From JACVRW01 sp963808545 (GTDB taxonomy: Bacteria > Actinomycetota > Thermoleophilia > Solirubrobacterales > Thermoleophilaceae), in NCBI GenBank assembly GCA_963808545.1, contig CAWEGB010000006.1:62001-126000 (forward strand): 64,000 bases of DNA, in the 5' to 3' direction. Both the position numbers and the translations under genes were made by a program. The notes beneath the pieces were generated by a model. The model was given only the letters and a program-made list of their open reading frames with translations. It was not told where the DNA came from and did not search any database. This document shows, in pieces, positions 16,443 to 26,404 of the stretch; position 1 is the stretch's first letter, and every line of letters begins with the position of its first letter.

Positions 16443-18143
16443 TCACGTTCGCGAATCGGTCGGGGCGGCCAGCGCCTCGTGCAACGAGCGGACGACGAGA
16501 GCGCCGTCACCCACAGCCGATGCCACCCGTTTCGTCGAGCCACATCGGACGTCGCCGATGGCGAAGACGTCAGGTCGCGTCGTCTCTAGGAGCAACGGTT
16601 CGCCATCGTGGCCTTCTCGATGCTCGGTGAAGCTCGAGTGACGCCGTGCGTCTTCACCAATGACGATGAATCCCTTTTCGTCGAGGCCGACCAAGCCGGC
16701 GACGTCCGCGGTCCGCGGGGAGGCACCGATCATCGCGAACACGCCCGCAGTGGGCAGCCGACGCTCTTCTCCATCGAGGCCGACGACCGTCACTGCCTCG
16801 AGCTCCTCGCTGCCGTGGAGGGCCTCGACCTCGCAGCCCTCCCAGGTCTGTACGTTCTCGGCGGACTCGATGCGATCGATGAGATAGCGCGACATCGTCG
16901 CTTCCAGAGGCCGACGAACCACGAGGTGGATGTGCCGGGCGTAAGCGGCGAGGTTGACCACCGCCTGCCCGGCCGAGTTGCCGCCGCCGACCACAACTAC
17001 GTCCTCGCCCGAGGCCTGGAGCGCCTCGAGGTGAGTCGCCGCGTAGTAGAGGCCCAGTCCCTGAAAGCGCTCGGCTCCTTTGGCCGGCAGCCGACGGTAG
17101 TCGGCGCCGACAGCGAGAACGACGCAACGGGCGCGAGCCTCCTGACCGTCGCTGAGCCATAGGTCCCGTAGTTCGCCGGCCTTGGCCGTGGCGAAGCGAC
17201 ACCCTTCGTGGGCGCTGGAGATGACTGCGCCGAACTTCTGCGCCTGCAGCGTCGCCCGTTGCGTCAACTCCGATCCCGACAGACCGGTCGGAAAGCCGAG
17301 GTAGTTCTCGATCCGGGCGCTGGTCCCCGCCTGCCCCCCCGGGGCGAATCGCTCGATGACCAGCGTCGCCAGGCCCTCGGACGAGGCGTAGACGGCGGCG
17401 GCCAATCCCGCAGGGCCCGCCCCGAGGATGACGACGTCGAAGACACGCCCATCCACCTGCGCGCGCAAGCCGAGCTCACCCGCGACCTGGCTGACCGTCG
17501 GGCTGCGGAGAACATTGTGGGTGCGAACGAGCACGGGGCATTCCTCGGAGCCGATGCCGAGCCGCTCGAGCAGCGCCCGACTCTCTACATCTGCGTCGAT
17601 GTCGTGCCAGCTGAACGGGACCAGGTTGCGCTCCAATAGTTCGCGAATGGCGAACGCCTCGCCCGACGAGCGCCTCCCGATCAGCCGCTCGTAGCCGAGG
17701 CCCTGGCCTCGCAACCACTCACGACGCTCGATCATGGTCCGCAGGAGAAGGTCTCCCAGCTCGTCAGAGCCGGCGACCAGCGCGCGCAGCGCGTCGGGTG
17801 GTACCGCAAGCAACTTGGTCTCCACGGCAGCGAGGCCCCGGGCAATCGTCGGCTCGCCGGTGAACATGGAAACGTCGGCGGCGAAGGTGCCGGGCTGGCA
17901 CTGCGTGAAGTAGCGATCGCCCTCGGGCTGGCGATCGATGACGTCGATGGCTCCCGAGAGCACGACGTACAGGGGCGCATCGCGCTGACCCTGTTCGAAG
18001 ACGACTTCGCCCGGCGAGAGGGACAAGGTCTCGGCGCTCTCGGCCAGCCGCTCAATCTGGGCATCCGTCAGGCGCGGGAACAAGATCGGATCGTCCGGAT
18101 CCAGGAAGCCCTCGGCCGGCGTCGGTGAGGTGTACTCGCTCAC
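16443..18143 (-). CDS. Cyclic-nucleotide-binding domain fused to glutaredoxin-like and thioredoxin-reductase-like domains
   Basis: A 566-aa flavoprotein. Residues ~20-140 form a cNMP-binding-type beta barrel (FPRLTDAQIERLAESAETLSL, YVVLSGAIDVI, GTFAADVSMFTGEP). Residues ~160-225 look like a glutaredoxin/thioredoxin-fold segment without CxxC. Residues ~232-560 are a thioredoxin-reductase-like unit: FAD motif VVILGAGPAGLAAAVYAS, APGGQAGTSARIENYLGFP, NAD(P)H motif VVVVGGGNSAGQAVVNLA, and the final VFAIGDVR. The redox CxxC expected near GLYYAATHLEAL is absent. Starts 10 bases downstream of the MFS exporter stop, so likely one operon. Confidence 0.88.
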   Translation of the reverse strand: MSEYTSPTPAEGFLDPDDPILFPRLTDAQIERLAESAETLSLSPGEVVFEQGQRDAPLYVVLSGAIDVIDRQPEGDRYFTQCQPGTFAADVSMFTGEPTIARGLAAVETKLLAVPPDALRALVAGSDELGDLLLRTMIERREWLRGQGLGYERLIGRRSSGEAFAIRELLERNLVPFSWHDIDADVESRALLERLGIGSEECPVLVRTHNVLRSPTVSQVAGELGLRAQVDGRVFDVVILGAGPAGLAAAVYASSEGLATLVIERFAPGGQAGTSARIENYLGFPTGLSGSELTQRATLQAQKFGAVISSAHEGCRFATAKAGELRDLWLSDGQEARARCVVLAVGADYRRLPAKGAERFQGLGLYYAATHLEALQASGEDVVVVGGGNSAGQAVVNLAAYARHIHLVVRRPLEATMSRYLIDRIESAENVQTWEGCEVEALHGSEELEAVTVVGLDGEERRLPTAGVFAMIGASPRTADVAGLVGLDEKGFIVIGEDARRHSSFTEHREGHDGEPLLLETTRPDVFAIGDVRCGSTKRVASAVGDGALVVRSLHEALAAPTDSRT

Positions 18144-18153
18144 TGCGGCCTCA

Positions 18154-19800
18154 CTAGACCTCGGCCCGCGGTGTCGCCGTGCAGCCGCCGCAGCCGATCG
18201 TGACCCGTAGGCCCGCTCCCTCGCAGGGGTTGGCGGTGGGGGCCGGGAGGTAGTTCACGGTGACCGCGGGCCGGTCGGCCGCGCCGGCCACCGCCACCGA
18301 CACGACGGGTTCGCCGACGGCCGCGGGGACAGGCTGGGCGGCCGGCTCGGGGACGGGTTCGGCGGCGGCCTCGGGCGCCTCTTCACGGAGCACGCCGACC
18401 GCGATCGGGATCGCCGCGACCACCAGGCCTGCACCGATCAGGTAAGCGAGGTGATACCCGGAGTTGAGGGCCTCCGCGGTGGTCGCGCCACTGGCGAGCC
18501 GGGCATCCGTGCGCTCGGTCGCAAAGGTCGCGAGTACCGCCAGGCCGATCGCGCCGCCCACCTGCACGCTCGTGTTGACGAGCCCCGACGCCAGTCCCGA
18601 GTCGCTCTCGGTGGCGCCGGACATCGCCAGCGTCATCAGCGACGGGAAGCCAAGCCCGGCTCCGAGGCCGATGAGGATCATCGGCGGCAGCAGGTCGACG
18701 ACATAGGTCGCGTCGATCGGCGTGCGGGCGAACAGCAGCAGCCCGGCCACGATGAACGCCATCGCGGGGATCAGCGTCGCCTGTGGCCCGTATTTGAGGT
18801 TGAGCTGGCCCGTGAAGCGGAACGACATCGTGCCCATCACCACCGTCATCGGCAGGTAGGCGAGCCCGACCTCGAGCGCGTCGTAGCCGAGGATCCGCTG
18901 CATGTAGAGGGCGCCCAGGAAGAACACGCCGAACATCCCGACCACCATCAACGCCTGGACCAGGTTCGCGCCAGAGACATTGCGCGACCGAAACAGACGC
19001 AGCGGCATCAGCGGATTCGCCACCCGCGTCTGCCTGAGCACGAACGCAGCGAGCAGCACGATCGAAGCCGCCCCCAGGACCAAGGTCTGGCTCGACCCCC
19101 AGCCCTCCTCAGCGACGCCGAGGATGGTGTACACGCCGAGCATCAGGCCCCCGGTGAGCAGCGCGGCGCCGGGGATGTCCGCCCCGGCGCTTAGCCCGAT
19201 GCCCTCCCGAGCGGGTACGAGCCTGACCGCGAACAGCGCCGTGGCAATGCCGATCGGAAGGTTGACGAAGAAGATCCAGTGCCAGTTGATCGTCTCGGTG
19301 AGGACCCCGCCGAGCAAGAGCCCAATCGAGCCGCCGGCGACTGCCACGAAGGTGTAGACGCCGATGGCCTTCGCCTGCTCTCGGGGCTCAGGGAACATCG
19401 TCACGATCATCCCCAGGATCACCGCGGACGTCAGCGCCCCACCCACGCCCTGGACGAACCGCGCACCGATCAAGAGGCCCTGGCTCTGCGCCAGGGCGCA
19501 GAGCAGGGACGCACAGGTGAAGACCCCGAGGCCGATGAGAAAGATCCGTCGCTGGCCGATCAGATCGCCGATCCGGCCGGACAGCAGGAGCAGGCCGCCG
19601 AAAGCGATCAGGTAGGCGTTCACCACCCACGCGAGATCGTTCTGGGAGAACCCAAGATCGTCCTGGATCGACGGCAGGGCGACGTTCACGATCGTCGCGT
19701 CGAGGACGATCATGAGCATCCCGACGCACAGCACGTACAGCGCCGCCCAGCGTCTGCTGTCTTCCGAGACCGTGGTCTTCTCTCCGCCGGCAGCGGTCAT
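18154..19800 (-). CDS. DHA2-type (EmrB/QacA) MFS exporter with a Cys-containing tail
   Basis: A 548-aa membrane protein with about 14 transmembrane helices. Residues ~18-40 and LDATIVNVALPSIQDDLG are the start of DHA2 drug:proton antiporters; GRIGDLIGQRRIF is MFS motif A and GGSIGLLLGGVL motif C-like. The final ~60 residues after the last helix are Pro/Ala/Val-rich and end with a short Cys cluster (NPCEG ... GCGGCTATP), unusual for the family. TAGGAGAG precedes the ATG. Likely exports a hydrophobic toxic compound and is probably transcribed with the ArsR gene upstream and the flavoprotein downstream. Confidence 0.9.
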   Translation of the reverse strand: MTAAGGEKTTVSEDSRRWAALYVLCVGMLMIVLDATIVNVALPSIQDDLGFSQNDLAWVVNAYLIAFGGLLLLSGRIGDLIGQRRIFLIGLGVFTCASLLCALAQSQGLLIGARFVQGVGGALTSAVILGMIVTMFPEPREQAKAIGVYTFVAVAGGSIGLLLGGVLTETINWHWIFFVNLPIGIATALFAVRLVPAREGIGLSAGADIPGAALLTGGLMLGVYTILGVAEEGWGSSQTLVLGAASIVLLAAFVLRQTRVANPLMPLRLFRSRNVSGANLVQALMVVGMFGVFFLGALYMQRILGYDALEVGLAYLPMTVVMGTMSFRFTGQLNLKYGPQATLIPAMAFIVAGLLLFARTPIDATYVVDLLPPMILIGLGAGLGFPSLMTLAMSGATESDSGLASGLVNTSVQVGGAIGLAVLATFATERTDARLASGATTAEALNSGYHLAYLIGAGLVVAAIPIAVGVLREEAPEAAAEPVPEPAAQPVPAAVGEPVVSVAVAGAADRPAVTVNYLPAPTANPCEGAGLRVTIGCGGCTATPRAEV

Positions 19801-19941
19801 GGTGCTCTCCTAGAGTGCGGCTGATCGGGTGTGTTGATGCAGACCGAAGTCAACGGCGAAACTCGTCGCCGTTGGCGGTCAGGTGGTCGTAGTCCGTATC
19901 GACGCTGGGGGTGCTCAACCCGTTCCTCTCATCGTGAGTCC

Positions 19942-20289
19942 CTACGCTTCTGGCACGGTGTCCTGGGCGAGCAGGTCCGACATCCGGTCGACCCGGCCGC
20001 GCCAGGTCATCTCGAGCTCGTCGAGAACCTGCCGCACTCGGCTGACCGCCTCGGCATCCGTCCGCACGAGCTGCTCTCGCCCTCGGCGCTCCTTGGTGAC
20101 CAGGCCGGCCCGCTCCATCACGGCGACGTGCTTCTGCACAGCCGCAAAGCTCATCGGGTAGGCCTGCGCCAGCCGCGACACCGAGGGCTCGCCAGTGGCG
20201 CAACGACGAAGTATGTCGCGACGCGTCCGGTCGGCTAGCGCGTGGAACAGCCCATCGACCGTCTCCTCCGTAAACCCACCTACAACCAT
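19942..20289 (-). CDS. ArsR-family winged-helix regulator
   Basis: A 115-aa repressor: LFHALADRTRRDILRRC, then AQAYPMSFAAVQKHVAVMERAG as the helix-turn-helix. The ATG at 20289 sits within a near-perfect palindrome (20280-20299), 8 nt after TAATCT. The long ORF reaching 21126 is an artefact running through the divergent reductase gene. It probably controls the divergent RibD-like gene at 20359 and may also lead the exporter and flavoprotein genes downstream on its own strand (141-base gap). Confidence 0.9.
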   Translation of the reverse strand: MVVGGFTEETVDGLFHALADRTRRDILRRCATGEPSVSRLAQAYPMSFAAVQKHVAVMERAGLVTKERRGREQLVRTDAEAVSRVRQVLDELEMTWRGRVDRMSDLLAQDTVPEA

Positions 20290-20303
20290 ATAGTTGTAGA
20301 TTA
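20280..20303 (-). promoter_or_regulatory. Operator palindrome and -10 box of the second arsR gene
   Basis: CTACAAC and GTTGTAG arms flank a six-base centre (20280-20299), giving a 20-bp dyad over the ATG of the arsR gene. TAATCT at 20303-20298 on the minus strand lies 8 nt before the ATG and could be the -10 of a leaderless transcript; the -35 is weak. The site also lies 60 bp before the divergent reductase gene, so one repressor could control both directions. Confidence 0.65.
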
Positions 20304-20358
20304 CCCGGTTGCGTCCCCGATTCGTCAGCGAGGCCAACCACGAGAGAGGAGCTACGAC

Positions 20359-20997
20359 ATGAAGCTGACCACCACCACTTGGGTCTCCGTCGACGGAGTC
20401 ATGCAGGGACTCGGTGCGGCCGACGAGGATCGCCGAGGCGGATTTGAGCGCGGCGGCTGGGCGATGCCGCTTGCCGACCCGGAGGTTGAATCGGCCCTCA
20501 ACGACGTCTACGCCCGCGCCGACGCCTTCCTCTTCGGTCGCTGGACCTATGAGGTGTTCGCCGGATCGTGGGGATCGATCCCCGATATGCGCCAGTCCCC
20601 GATCGGCCAGGCCTTGAACGGGAAACCCAAGTACGTGGCCTCGACCACGCTCACCGACCCGCGGTGGTCCGACACGACCACCCTCTCCGGGGACCTCGCA
20701 GCCGCCGTCGACGAGCTCAAGGCGAAGCCTGACGGCAACCTGTTGGTGCCCGGCGGCACCAGCCTGATCCGCTGGCTGCTCGAGAACGACCTGGTGGATG
20801 AGATCAACCTGTTCACCGCGCCCGTGGTCATCGGCCAAGGCACACGGCTGTTCCCCGAGAGCGGCTCGGACCTGGCGCTCGAGCTGGCCGAATCGCGAGT
20901 CACCTCCAACGGGGTGATCATCCGGACCTACCGGCCGAACGGGCGCCCGCAGTATGGGGTGACCGAAGACACGACGTCGGCCTGGGGGTCGACATGA
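20359..20997 (+). CDS. Dihydrofolate reductase-like (RibD C-terminal fold) protein
   Basis: A 212-aa protein. KLTTTTWVSVDGVMQG, FGRWTYEVFAGSW, PKYVASTTLTDPRW, LVPGGTSLIRWLLENDLVDE and LFTAPVVIGQGTRLFP follow the RibD_C/DHFR fold and its NADPH-binding region. Such proteins in ArsR-linked pairs are common in actinobacteria; most have no tested activity. GAGAGGAG precedes the ATG at 20359. The divergent ArsR palindrome suggests repression. Confidence 0.9.
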   Translation: MKLTTTTWVSVDGVMQGLGAADEDRRGGFERGGWAMPLADPEVESALNDVYARADAFLFGRWTYEVFAGSWGSIPDMRQSPIGQALNGKPKYVASTTLTDPRWSDTTTLSGDLAAAVDELKAKPDGNLLVPGGTSLIRWLLENDLVDEINLFTAPVVIGQGTRLFPESGSDLALELAESRVTSNGVIIRTYRPNGRPQYGVTEDTTSAWGST

Positions 20998-21159
20998 CCG
21001 CTGCCCGCTGGAGCTCTTCGCCCTCGAGGTGCTCCCCTGCGGCCGGGTCCTCGAAGACCAGGGGGTGGACCAGGGGCCTTCACGGGCGCGACGGGCGGAC
21101 GAGACGAACAGGCTCGGTGGCGTCATCTACACGCCGTGAGGTTGTGAAAGGAGATTCGC

Positions 21160-22372
21160 ATGGGCACAGCCATGGGCACTGCCGCCGAGACCGGCACCGA
21201 GGTACGTCCTTTCCAGGTCGAGATTCCCGAAGAGGAGATCGCTGAGCTGCGACGCCGGATCGAGGCGACGCGCTGGCCCAGCAGGAGCTCGTCCCAGACC
21301 GATCACAGGGATCCAGCTGGAGACGCTGCAGGCGCTTGCCCGCTACTGGACGACCGACTACGACTGGCGCAAGGTCGAGGCGAGACTGAACGCGCTGCCG
21401 CAGTTCAAGACCGAGATCGACGGGGTCGAGATCCACTTCATCCACGTCAGGTCGCGGCATGAGAACGCGTTGCCGCTGATCATGACGCATGGCTGGCCCG
21501 GCTCGGTCATCGAGCTCTTGGACACGATCGGCCCGCTGACCGACCCAACCGCTCACGGCGGCACCCCCGAGGACGCATTCCACCTGGTGCTGCCGTCCTT
21601 GCCCGGCTACGGCTTCTCCAGCGAGCCGGCCGAGCTCGGCTGGGACGCCAGCCGCACCGCACGCGCGTGGGCGGAGCTGATGCACCGCCTCGGCTACACC
21701 CGCTACGTTGCCCAGGGCGGCGACGTGGGTGCCCTCGTCACGGACCTGATGGGCCGCCAGGCGGTCGAAGGTTTGGTCGGCTACCACCTGAACCTGCTCA
21801 CGGCGGTGCTCGCAATCGGCGATCAACTACCCCAGGAATCCGAACAGGAACGCGCAGCGGCCGAGGCGGTCACCACGTTCAGGGAGGACGGCTTCGGCTA
21901 CTTCCTCGAGATGGCAACGCGGCCGCAGACGATCGGCTATGCCCTGCTGGATTCACCCATCGCGCTGGCGGCCTGGTTGCTCGACCATGACACGGACAGC
22001 TATTACAAGATCTCCCGCGCGTTCGTCGACGGGGAGCCCGTGGGCAATCTCACCCGGGACACCATCGTCGACAACATCACGCTGTACTGGCTGACGGGCA
22101 CGGGCGCTGCGGCGGCCCGGTCGTACTGGGAGGACGGACGCGCGCTGGCTGCAGCGCTTGCGAGCGGCCAGCCTCCCCCTGCGGTCTCGGTTCCGGTCGG
22201 CTTCACGACGTTCCCCGGCGAGATATGGGCTACCCCGCGCAGCTGGGCGGAGGCGGTCTACCCCGGCCTCGCCTACTTCAACGAGGTCGACAGGGGCGGC
22301 CACTTCGCCGCCTGGGAGGAGCCGGAGCTCTTCTCCACCGAGGTACGGGCTGCGTTCAGCTCACTGCGCTGA
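21160..22372 (+). pseudogene. Epoxide hydrolase (EHN-type) with two frameshifts
   Basis: AAGGAGA precedes the ATG at 21160. The N-terminal epoxide-hydrolase domain begins in this frame (VRPFQVEIPEEEIAELRRRI ... RWP), shifts near 21280 (QELVPDRSQG), and shifts again near 21310 (IQLETLQALARYWTTDYDWR). From there the frame is open to 22372 and carries MTHGWPGSVIELLD (oxyanion HGWPG), VAQGGDVGALVTDL (Asp nucleophile in GGDVG), and a C-terminal EVDRGGHFAAWEEPEL with the catalytic His. Two single missing bases explain everything. If the indels are sequencing errors this is a normal ~400-aa enzyme hydrolysing epoxides. Confidence 0.8.
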
Positions 22373-22419
22373 CGACGCCAACGCAGGCCCAGTAGGAGCA
22401 CTCGCCTCCGAGCAGTCGC

Positions 22420-22462
22420 CGCCGCCGGCTCCGAGCTCCCTAGTAGACCGGGGCCGGCGGCG
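22420..22462. terminator. GC-rich hairpin between the epoxide hydrolase and LuxR-type genes
   Basis: Arms CGCCGCCGGCTCCG and CGGGGCCGGCGGCG form a 14-bp stem with one G-U wobble around a 15-base loop, about 50 bases after the hydrolase stop and 57 bases before the next start. There is no T tract, as is common for high-GC actinobacterial terminators. An attenuator or chance GC hairpin is possible. Confidence 0.45.
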
Positions 22463-22518
22463 CTTCTGAACCTGGACCGCCGCTTGTAGGGCCGATAGTC
22501 CCGCCCTAGACTCGGCCG

Positions 22519-25294
22519 ATGGCCAAAGGCACTGGCCCGGCCGCAAGGACTCGCTTGTGGGGCCGGGATCAGGAGTGCGCACAACTGGATGAGCTGGTCT
22601 CGTCTGTTCGCCGGGGCGAGAGCCGTTCGCTGGTGCTGCGGGGCGAAGCCGGCATCGGGAAGACGGCGCTGCTGAAGCATCTGATTGAGTCCGCCTCGGA
22701 CCTGGAAGTCGCGCGGGCGACGGGGGTCGAATCCGAGATGGAGCTGGCCTTCGCCAGTCTGCATCAGCTGTGTGGAACGATGCTGGATCGGCTCGAGCGG
22801 CTGCCGGAACCACAACGTGAGGCGCTCGGGATCGTCTTCGGCTTGAGCGCTGGGCCGGCGCCCGATCGTTTCCTCGTGGGCCTGGGTGTGCTCAGTCTGC
22901 TGTCCGACCTAGCCGAGGAGCGCCCCCTACTGTGCCTGGTGGACGACGCGCAGTGGCTGGATCATGCGTCGGCCCTGACCCTCGCCTTCGTTGCTCGCCG
23001 GCTGTTGGCCGAGCCAATCGGGCTCGTGTTCGCAGCACGGGAACCCGGCGAGGAGCTCCAGCACGTACCGGATCTCGAGGTGCGCCGCCTCGTGAACGGC
23101 GACGCCCGCGCGCTGCTGAGCTCGACGGTGCGCTTCAGCCTGGACGAGCGGGTCCGCGACAGGATCCTCGCGGAGACACGGGGCAACCCACTCGCAATGG
23201 TCGAGTTGCCCCGAGGCTTGACACCCACGCAGCTGGCCGGCGGGTTCGGGATGCCAGAGGCGCGGGATATCTCGAAGCGAATCGAGAACAGCTATGCCCG
23301 GCGGCTCGAAACCCTTCCCGAGTACGCGCGACGCCTGTTGCTGATCGCAGCGGCCGAGCCGGTCGGCGATCCGCTGATCTTGCAGCAGGCGTGCAAACGG
23401 CTCGGAATCACGCTATCCGCGGTTGATGCGACGGACGGATTGCTGGCGGTGGACGAGCGCGTGACTTTTCGCCATCCCCTGGCGCGCTCAGCCGTTTATC
23501 GGTCCGCCGATGGCGCCGAGCGCCGGGCGGCCCACCTGGCGCTGGCGCAGGTGACGGATCGGAACGTCGATCCGGATCGTCGTGCATGGCATCTGGCTGC
23601 TGCGGCCTCCGGGCCCGACGAAGAGGTGGCGCGAGAGTTGGAGCTCTCGGCCGGCCGGGCGAAAGCGCGCGGCGGCCAGGCGGCGGCGGCCGCGTTCCTG
23701 CAGCGGGCGGTCGCGCTGACGGGCGACCCCGCGCGGCGAGCCGACAGGGCGCTCGCGGCCGCCCAGGCCAGCCTGGGGGCGGGGGCATTCGATGTGGCCC
23801 GTGGGCTACTGGCCACCGCGGAGGCCGGGCCGCTCGACGAGCTCGGGCGAGCCCGCATCGATCTGCTCTACGCCGAGATCGTGTTTGCGCAGAGCCGCGG
23901 CAGCGACGCCCCGCTGCTGCTGCTGCAGGCGGCGAGGAGGCTCGAGCCGCTCGACGTACGCCTATCGCGCAACACGTATCTCGATGCGTGGGGCGCGGCG
24001 CTGTTCGCCGGGCACCTGGCCAGCGCCGGCGGCAGCCTGCTGGATGTCTCCCGCGCCGCGGCGGCCGCCCCCGATCCAGCGGATGGTGCGCTTCCACGCG
24101 ACCTGCTCCTCGACGGCCTCGCGCTGATCTTCACCGACGGGCCGCGCGCCGCAGAGCCGGTGCTGCGGCGCGCAATCGCCGCGTTTACGAGCAGCGAGGT
24201 CTCCGTGGAGGAGGTGCTGCGGTGGGGGTGGCTGGCGGCGCGGGCGGCGATCTGGCTCTGGGACTACGACAGTGGACTCGAGATCCCCGAGTGCGCGGTC
24301 CAGCACGCGCGCGACTCCGGGGCGCTCGAGGTCCTCGCCGTGGCGGACAACGTGTGCGGTCAGGCCGCCGTGTGGGGCGGCGACTTCGAGCTAGCCACGC
24401 TGCTGGCGGCGGAGGTCGAGGCCGTGAAGGAGGCGACGGGGAGCCGTATCGGCCCCTACGCCATGATCTCGCTCGTGGGTCTCCGCGGCCGTGAGGCCGA
24501 GGCCTCGGAGCTGATCGAGCGCGTGATCACGGGAGCCACAGCCAGCGGCCAGGGAACCGCTGTCCAGTACGCGCACTGGGCGAAGGCCGTTCTCATGAAC
24601 GGCCTGGGTCGTTACGAGGAGGCCCTCGCGGCAGCCGTGGAGGCGACCGAGGGCACGCCGCAGATCTTCATCGCGGCCTGGGCGCTGGGCGAGCTGATCG
24701 AGGCCGCCACCAGGACCGGAAATGCCGAGCACGCAAAGGACGCGCTCGCCCGCCTCGGCGAACAGACAAAGGCGAGCGACGCCGACTGGGCGCTCGGCAT
24801 TTACGCCCACTCACGCGCGCTGCTGAGCGAGGGCGACGCCGCCGAGCGCTCGTACAGCGAGGCCATCGATCGCCTGGGGCGCACGCGGCTCCGGCCCAAC
24901 CTCGCACGTGCGCATCTCCTCTATGGCGAGTGGCTGCGCCGAGAGAATCGCCGCGCCGACGCGCGCGCGACAGCTGCGAGCGGCGCACGAGCAGTTCGAG
25001 ACGATCGGCATGGAGGCGTTCGCCGAGCGCGCGCGCGGTGAGCTCGCCGCCACCGGCGAGAGGGTGCGAAAGCGCGCCGCCGAGACCCGCGACGAGCTGA
25101 CTCCGCAGGAGCGGCAGATCGCACGGCTCGCTCGCGATGGACTGTCGAACCCGGAGATCGGTGCGCAGCTGTTCCTCAGCCCCCGGACCGTGGAGTGGCA
25201 CCTGCGCAAGGTGTTCGCCAAGCTGGGGATCCGCTCCCGAAAGGACCTGGCGCGCGCGCTGCCCGAATCGGAACCCCAGCTGACGCCGGCCTGA
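22519..25294 (+). CDS. Large ATP-binding LuxR-family (LAL/MalT-like) transcriptional regulator, frameshifted near 24970
   Basis: About 925 aa if the frame is repaired. Residues ~15-45 have WGRDQECAQLDELV and the Walker A VLRGEAGIGKTALL; Walker B is LLCLVDDAQWLDHAS. A long helical TPR-like middle follows. At about 24968-24970 one extra base moves the frame, after which QLRAAHEQFETIGMEAFAE and the LuxR helix-turn-helix (LTPQERQIARLARDGLSN, LFLSPRTVEWHLRKVFAKLG) run to 25294. Unrepaired, the protein would stop at 25041 without its DNA-binding domain. ATG lies 6 nt after TAGACT with a TTGTAG box 17 nt further up, suggesting leaderless expression. Confidence 0.85.
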
Positions 25295-25296
25295 GC

Positions 25297-26181
25297 TCAG
25301 GCGTCGGGAAGCGCCTCGACCACACGACGACCAAGGGACCGTTCGAGGTCGCTGTCGGTGTTGAGCCCGAGCGCCTCGAGCCGGGCGATTCGCGCCTGCT
25401 GCGCGGGGCGTCCGCCAAGCTCGAAGAAATCGGACAAGGCGGGTGGAAACTCGCTGTCGGCGGGAAGCGTCACCTGGTCGACATAGGACTTCGTGCGTGC
25501 GATCGCCTCGTGATCGAAGCGTCCGAGTCGTGACCCGATCTGATTGACCTCGGCGTCGAGCTGGTCGTCGGCGATCGCCCGGTTGACGTACCCGTAGCGC
25601 TCCGCGCGCTGTCCGTCGAGATCGTCGGCCACGAGCAGGATCTCGAGCGCACGGCCGCGTCCGACCAAGCGAGAGAGCCTGGCCATCGGGCCGCCCCCGG
25701 GGACCACACCCGTTGCGACCTCGAACTGTCCGAGCAGCGTGTTCTCGCGCGAGGCGAACCGCAGATCACAGGCAAGGACGAACTCACTGCCGGCGCCGCG
25801 GGCGCGTCCGCGGATCGAAGCGATACTGACCACCGGGGCTCGGGACAGACGCACCAGGAGATCAAGCCACGCGTGCATCCCGGTCGGACCCCGCGGCAGC
25901 GCCGCGGTCCTGGCCGGCTCGTGCTCAGCGTCGTAGTGGGCCAGGTAGAAATCGGGGTTGGCACTGTCAAAGACGACGACGTTGAGGTCCTGGTCCTGTT
26001 CGATCAGGCCGACGAGCTCGGCGAGCTCCGCGACGGTCGTCGCCGTGACCGTGTTGATCGGCGGGTGGTGGAAGGTCACCCGACAGAAGCCGGGGCTGCG
26101 TCGGTCGAAGCTGAAATGCGCCCAGGACTGGGACCACGCCTCCGAACCCCGGCCGTTGTTGGAAGGGCTGGCGTCGATCAT
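25297..26181 (-). CDS. Enoyl-CoA hydratase/isomerase family protein
   Basis: A 294-aa crotonase-fold protein. FCRVTFHHPPINTVT, PVVSIASIRGRARGAGSEFVL (oxyanion hole Gly) and DLRFAS ... GVVPGGGPMARLSRLVG follow the family. The longer-than-usual C-terminus has LDAEVNQIGSRLGRFD. The acyl-CoA substrate is not identified, and the segment before the oxyanion hole is not typical of a true beta-oxidation hydratase. ATG at 26181 is used; a TTG at 26193 is in frame. It converges with the LuxR-type gene with 2 bases between stops. Confidence 0.85.
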   Translation of the reverse strand: MIDASPSNNGRGSEAWSQSWAHFSFDRRSPGFCRVTFHHPPINTVTATTVAELAELVGLIEQDQDLNVVVFDSANPDFYLAHYDAEHEPARTAALPRGPTGMHAWLDLLVRLSRAPVVSIASIRGRARGAGSEFVLACDLRFASRENTLLGQFEVATGVVPGGGPMARLSRLVGRGRALEILLVADDLDGQRAERYGYVNRAIADDQLDAEVNQIGSRLGRFDHEAIARTKSYVDQVTLPADSEFPPALSDFFELGGRPAQQARIARLEALGLNTDSDLERSLGRRVVEALPDA

Positions 26182-26227
26182 GCTCAGGTCCAAGATTCAC
26201 TGCTCAGCGCACCGCTCGCGCCCGTGA

Positions 26228-26261
26228 AGGTCACTGGTCCTGACCCTGGGACCAGTGACCT
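26228..26261. promoter_or_regulatory. 13-bp-arm inverted repeat between divergent genes
   Basis: AGGTCACTGGTCC and GGACCAGTGACCT are perfect inverted copies separated by the 8 bases TGACCCTG. The repeat lies 47 bases upstream of the crotonase gene start (minus strand) and 144 bases before the DUF2007-like gene (plus strand). It has no T tract. It could be an operator for a dimeric regulator or an RNA hairpin in a 5' leader. Confidence 0.5.
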
Positions 26262-26404
26262 GACCGGGGGATCACCCGGGCGCGAGCAGACGCGCCCCAA
26301 GGCAAGGTCTGCCTCATGACCAACAGTGCCGACAGCGGAGCGATACACCCAGGGCCTGACCACCGCCGACTCGACATCGCTCGGACGCATGCTCCAGCTG
26401 TTCG

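Noticed and set aside
26302..26404. 30-aa frame ending near the DUF2007-like gene (STSLGRMLQLFGGGRD)
   Set aside because: Too short, with no ribosome site or recognised domain, though the composition is not typical shadow.
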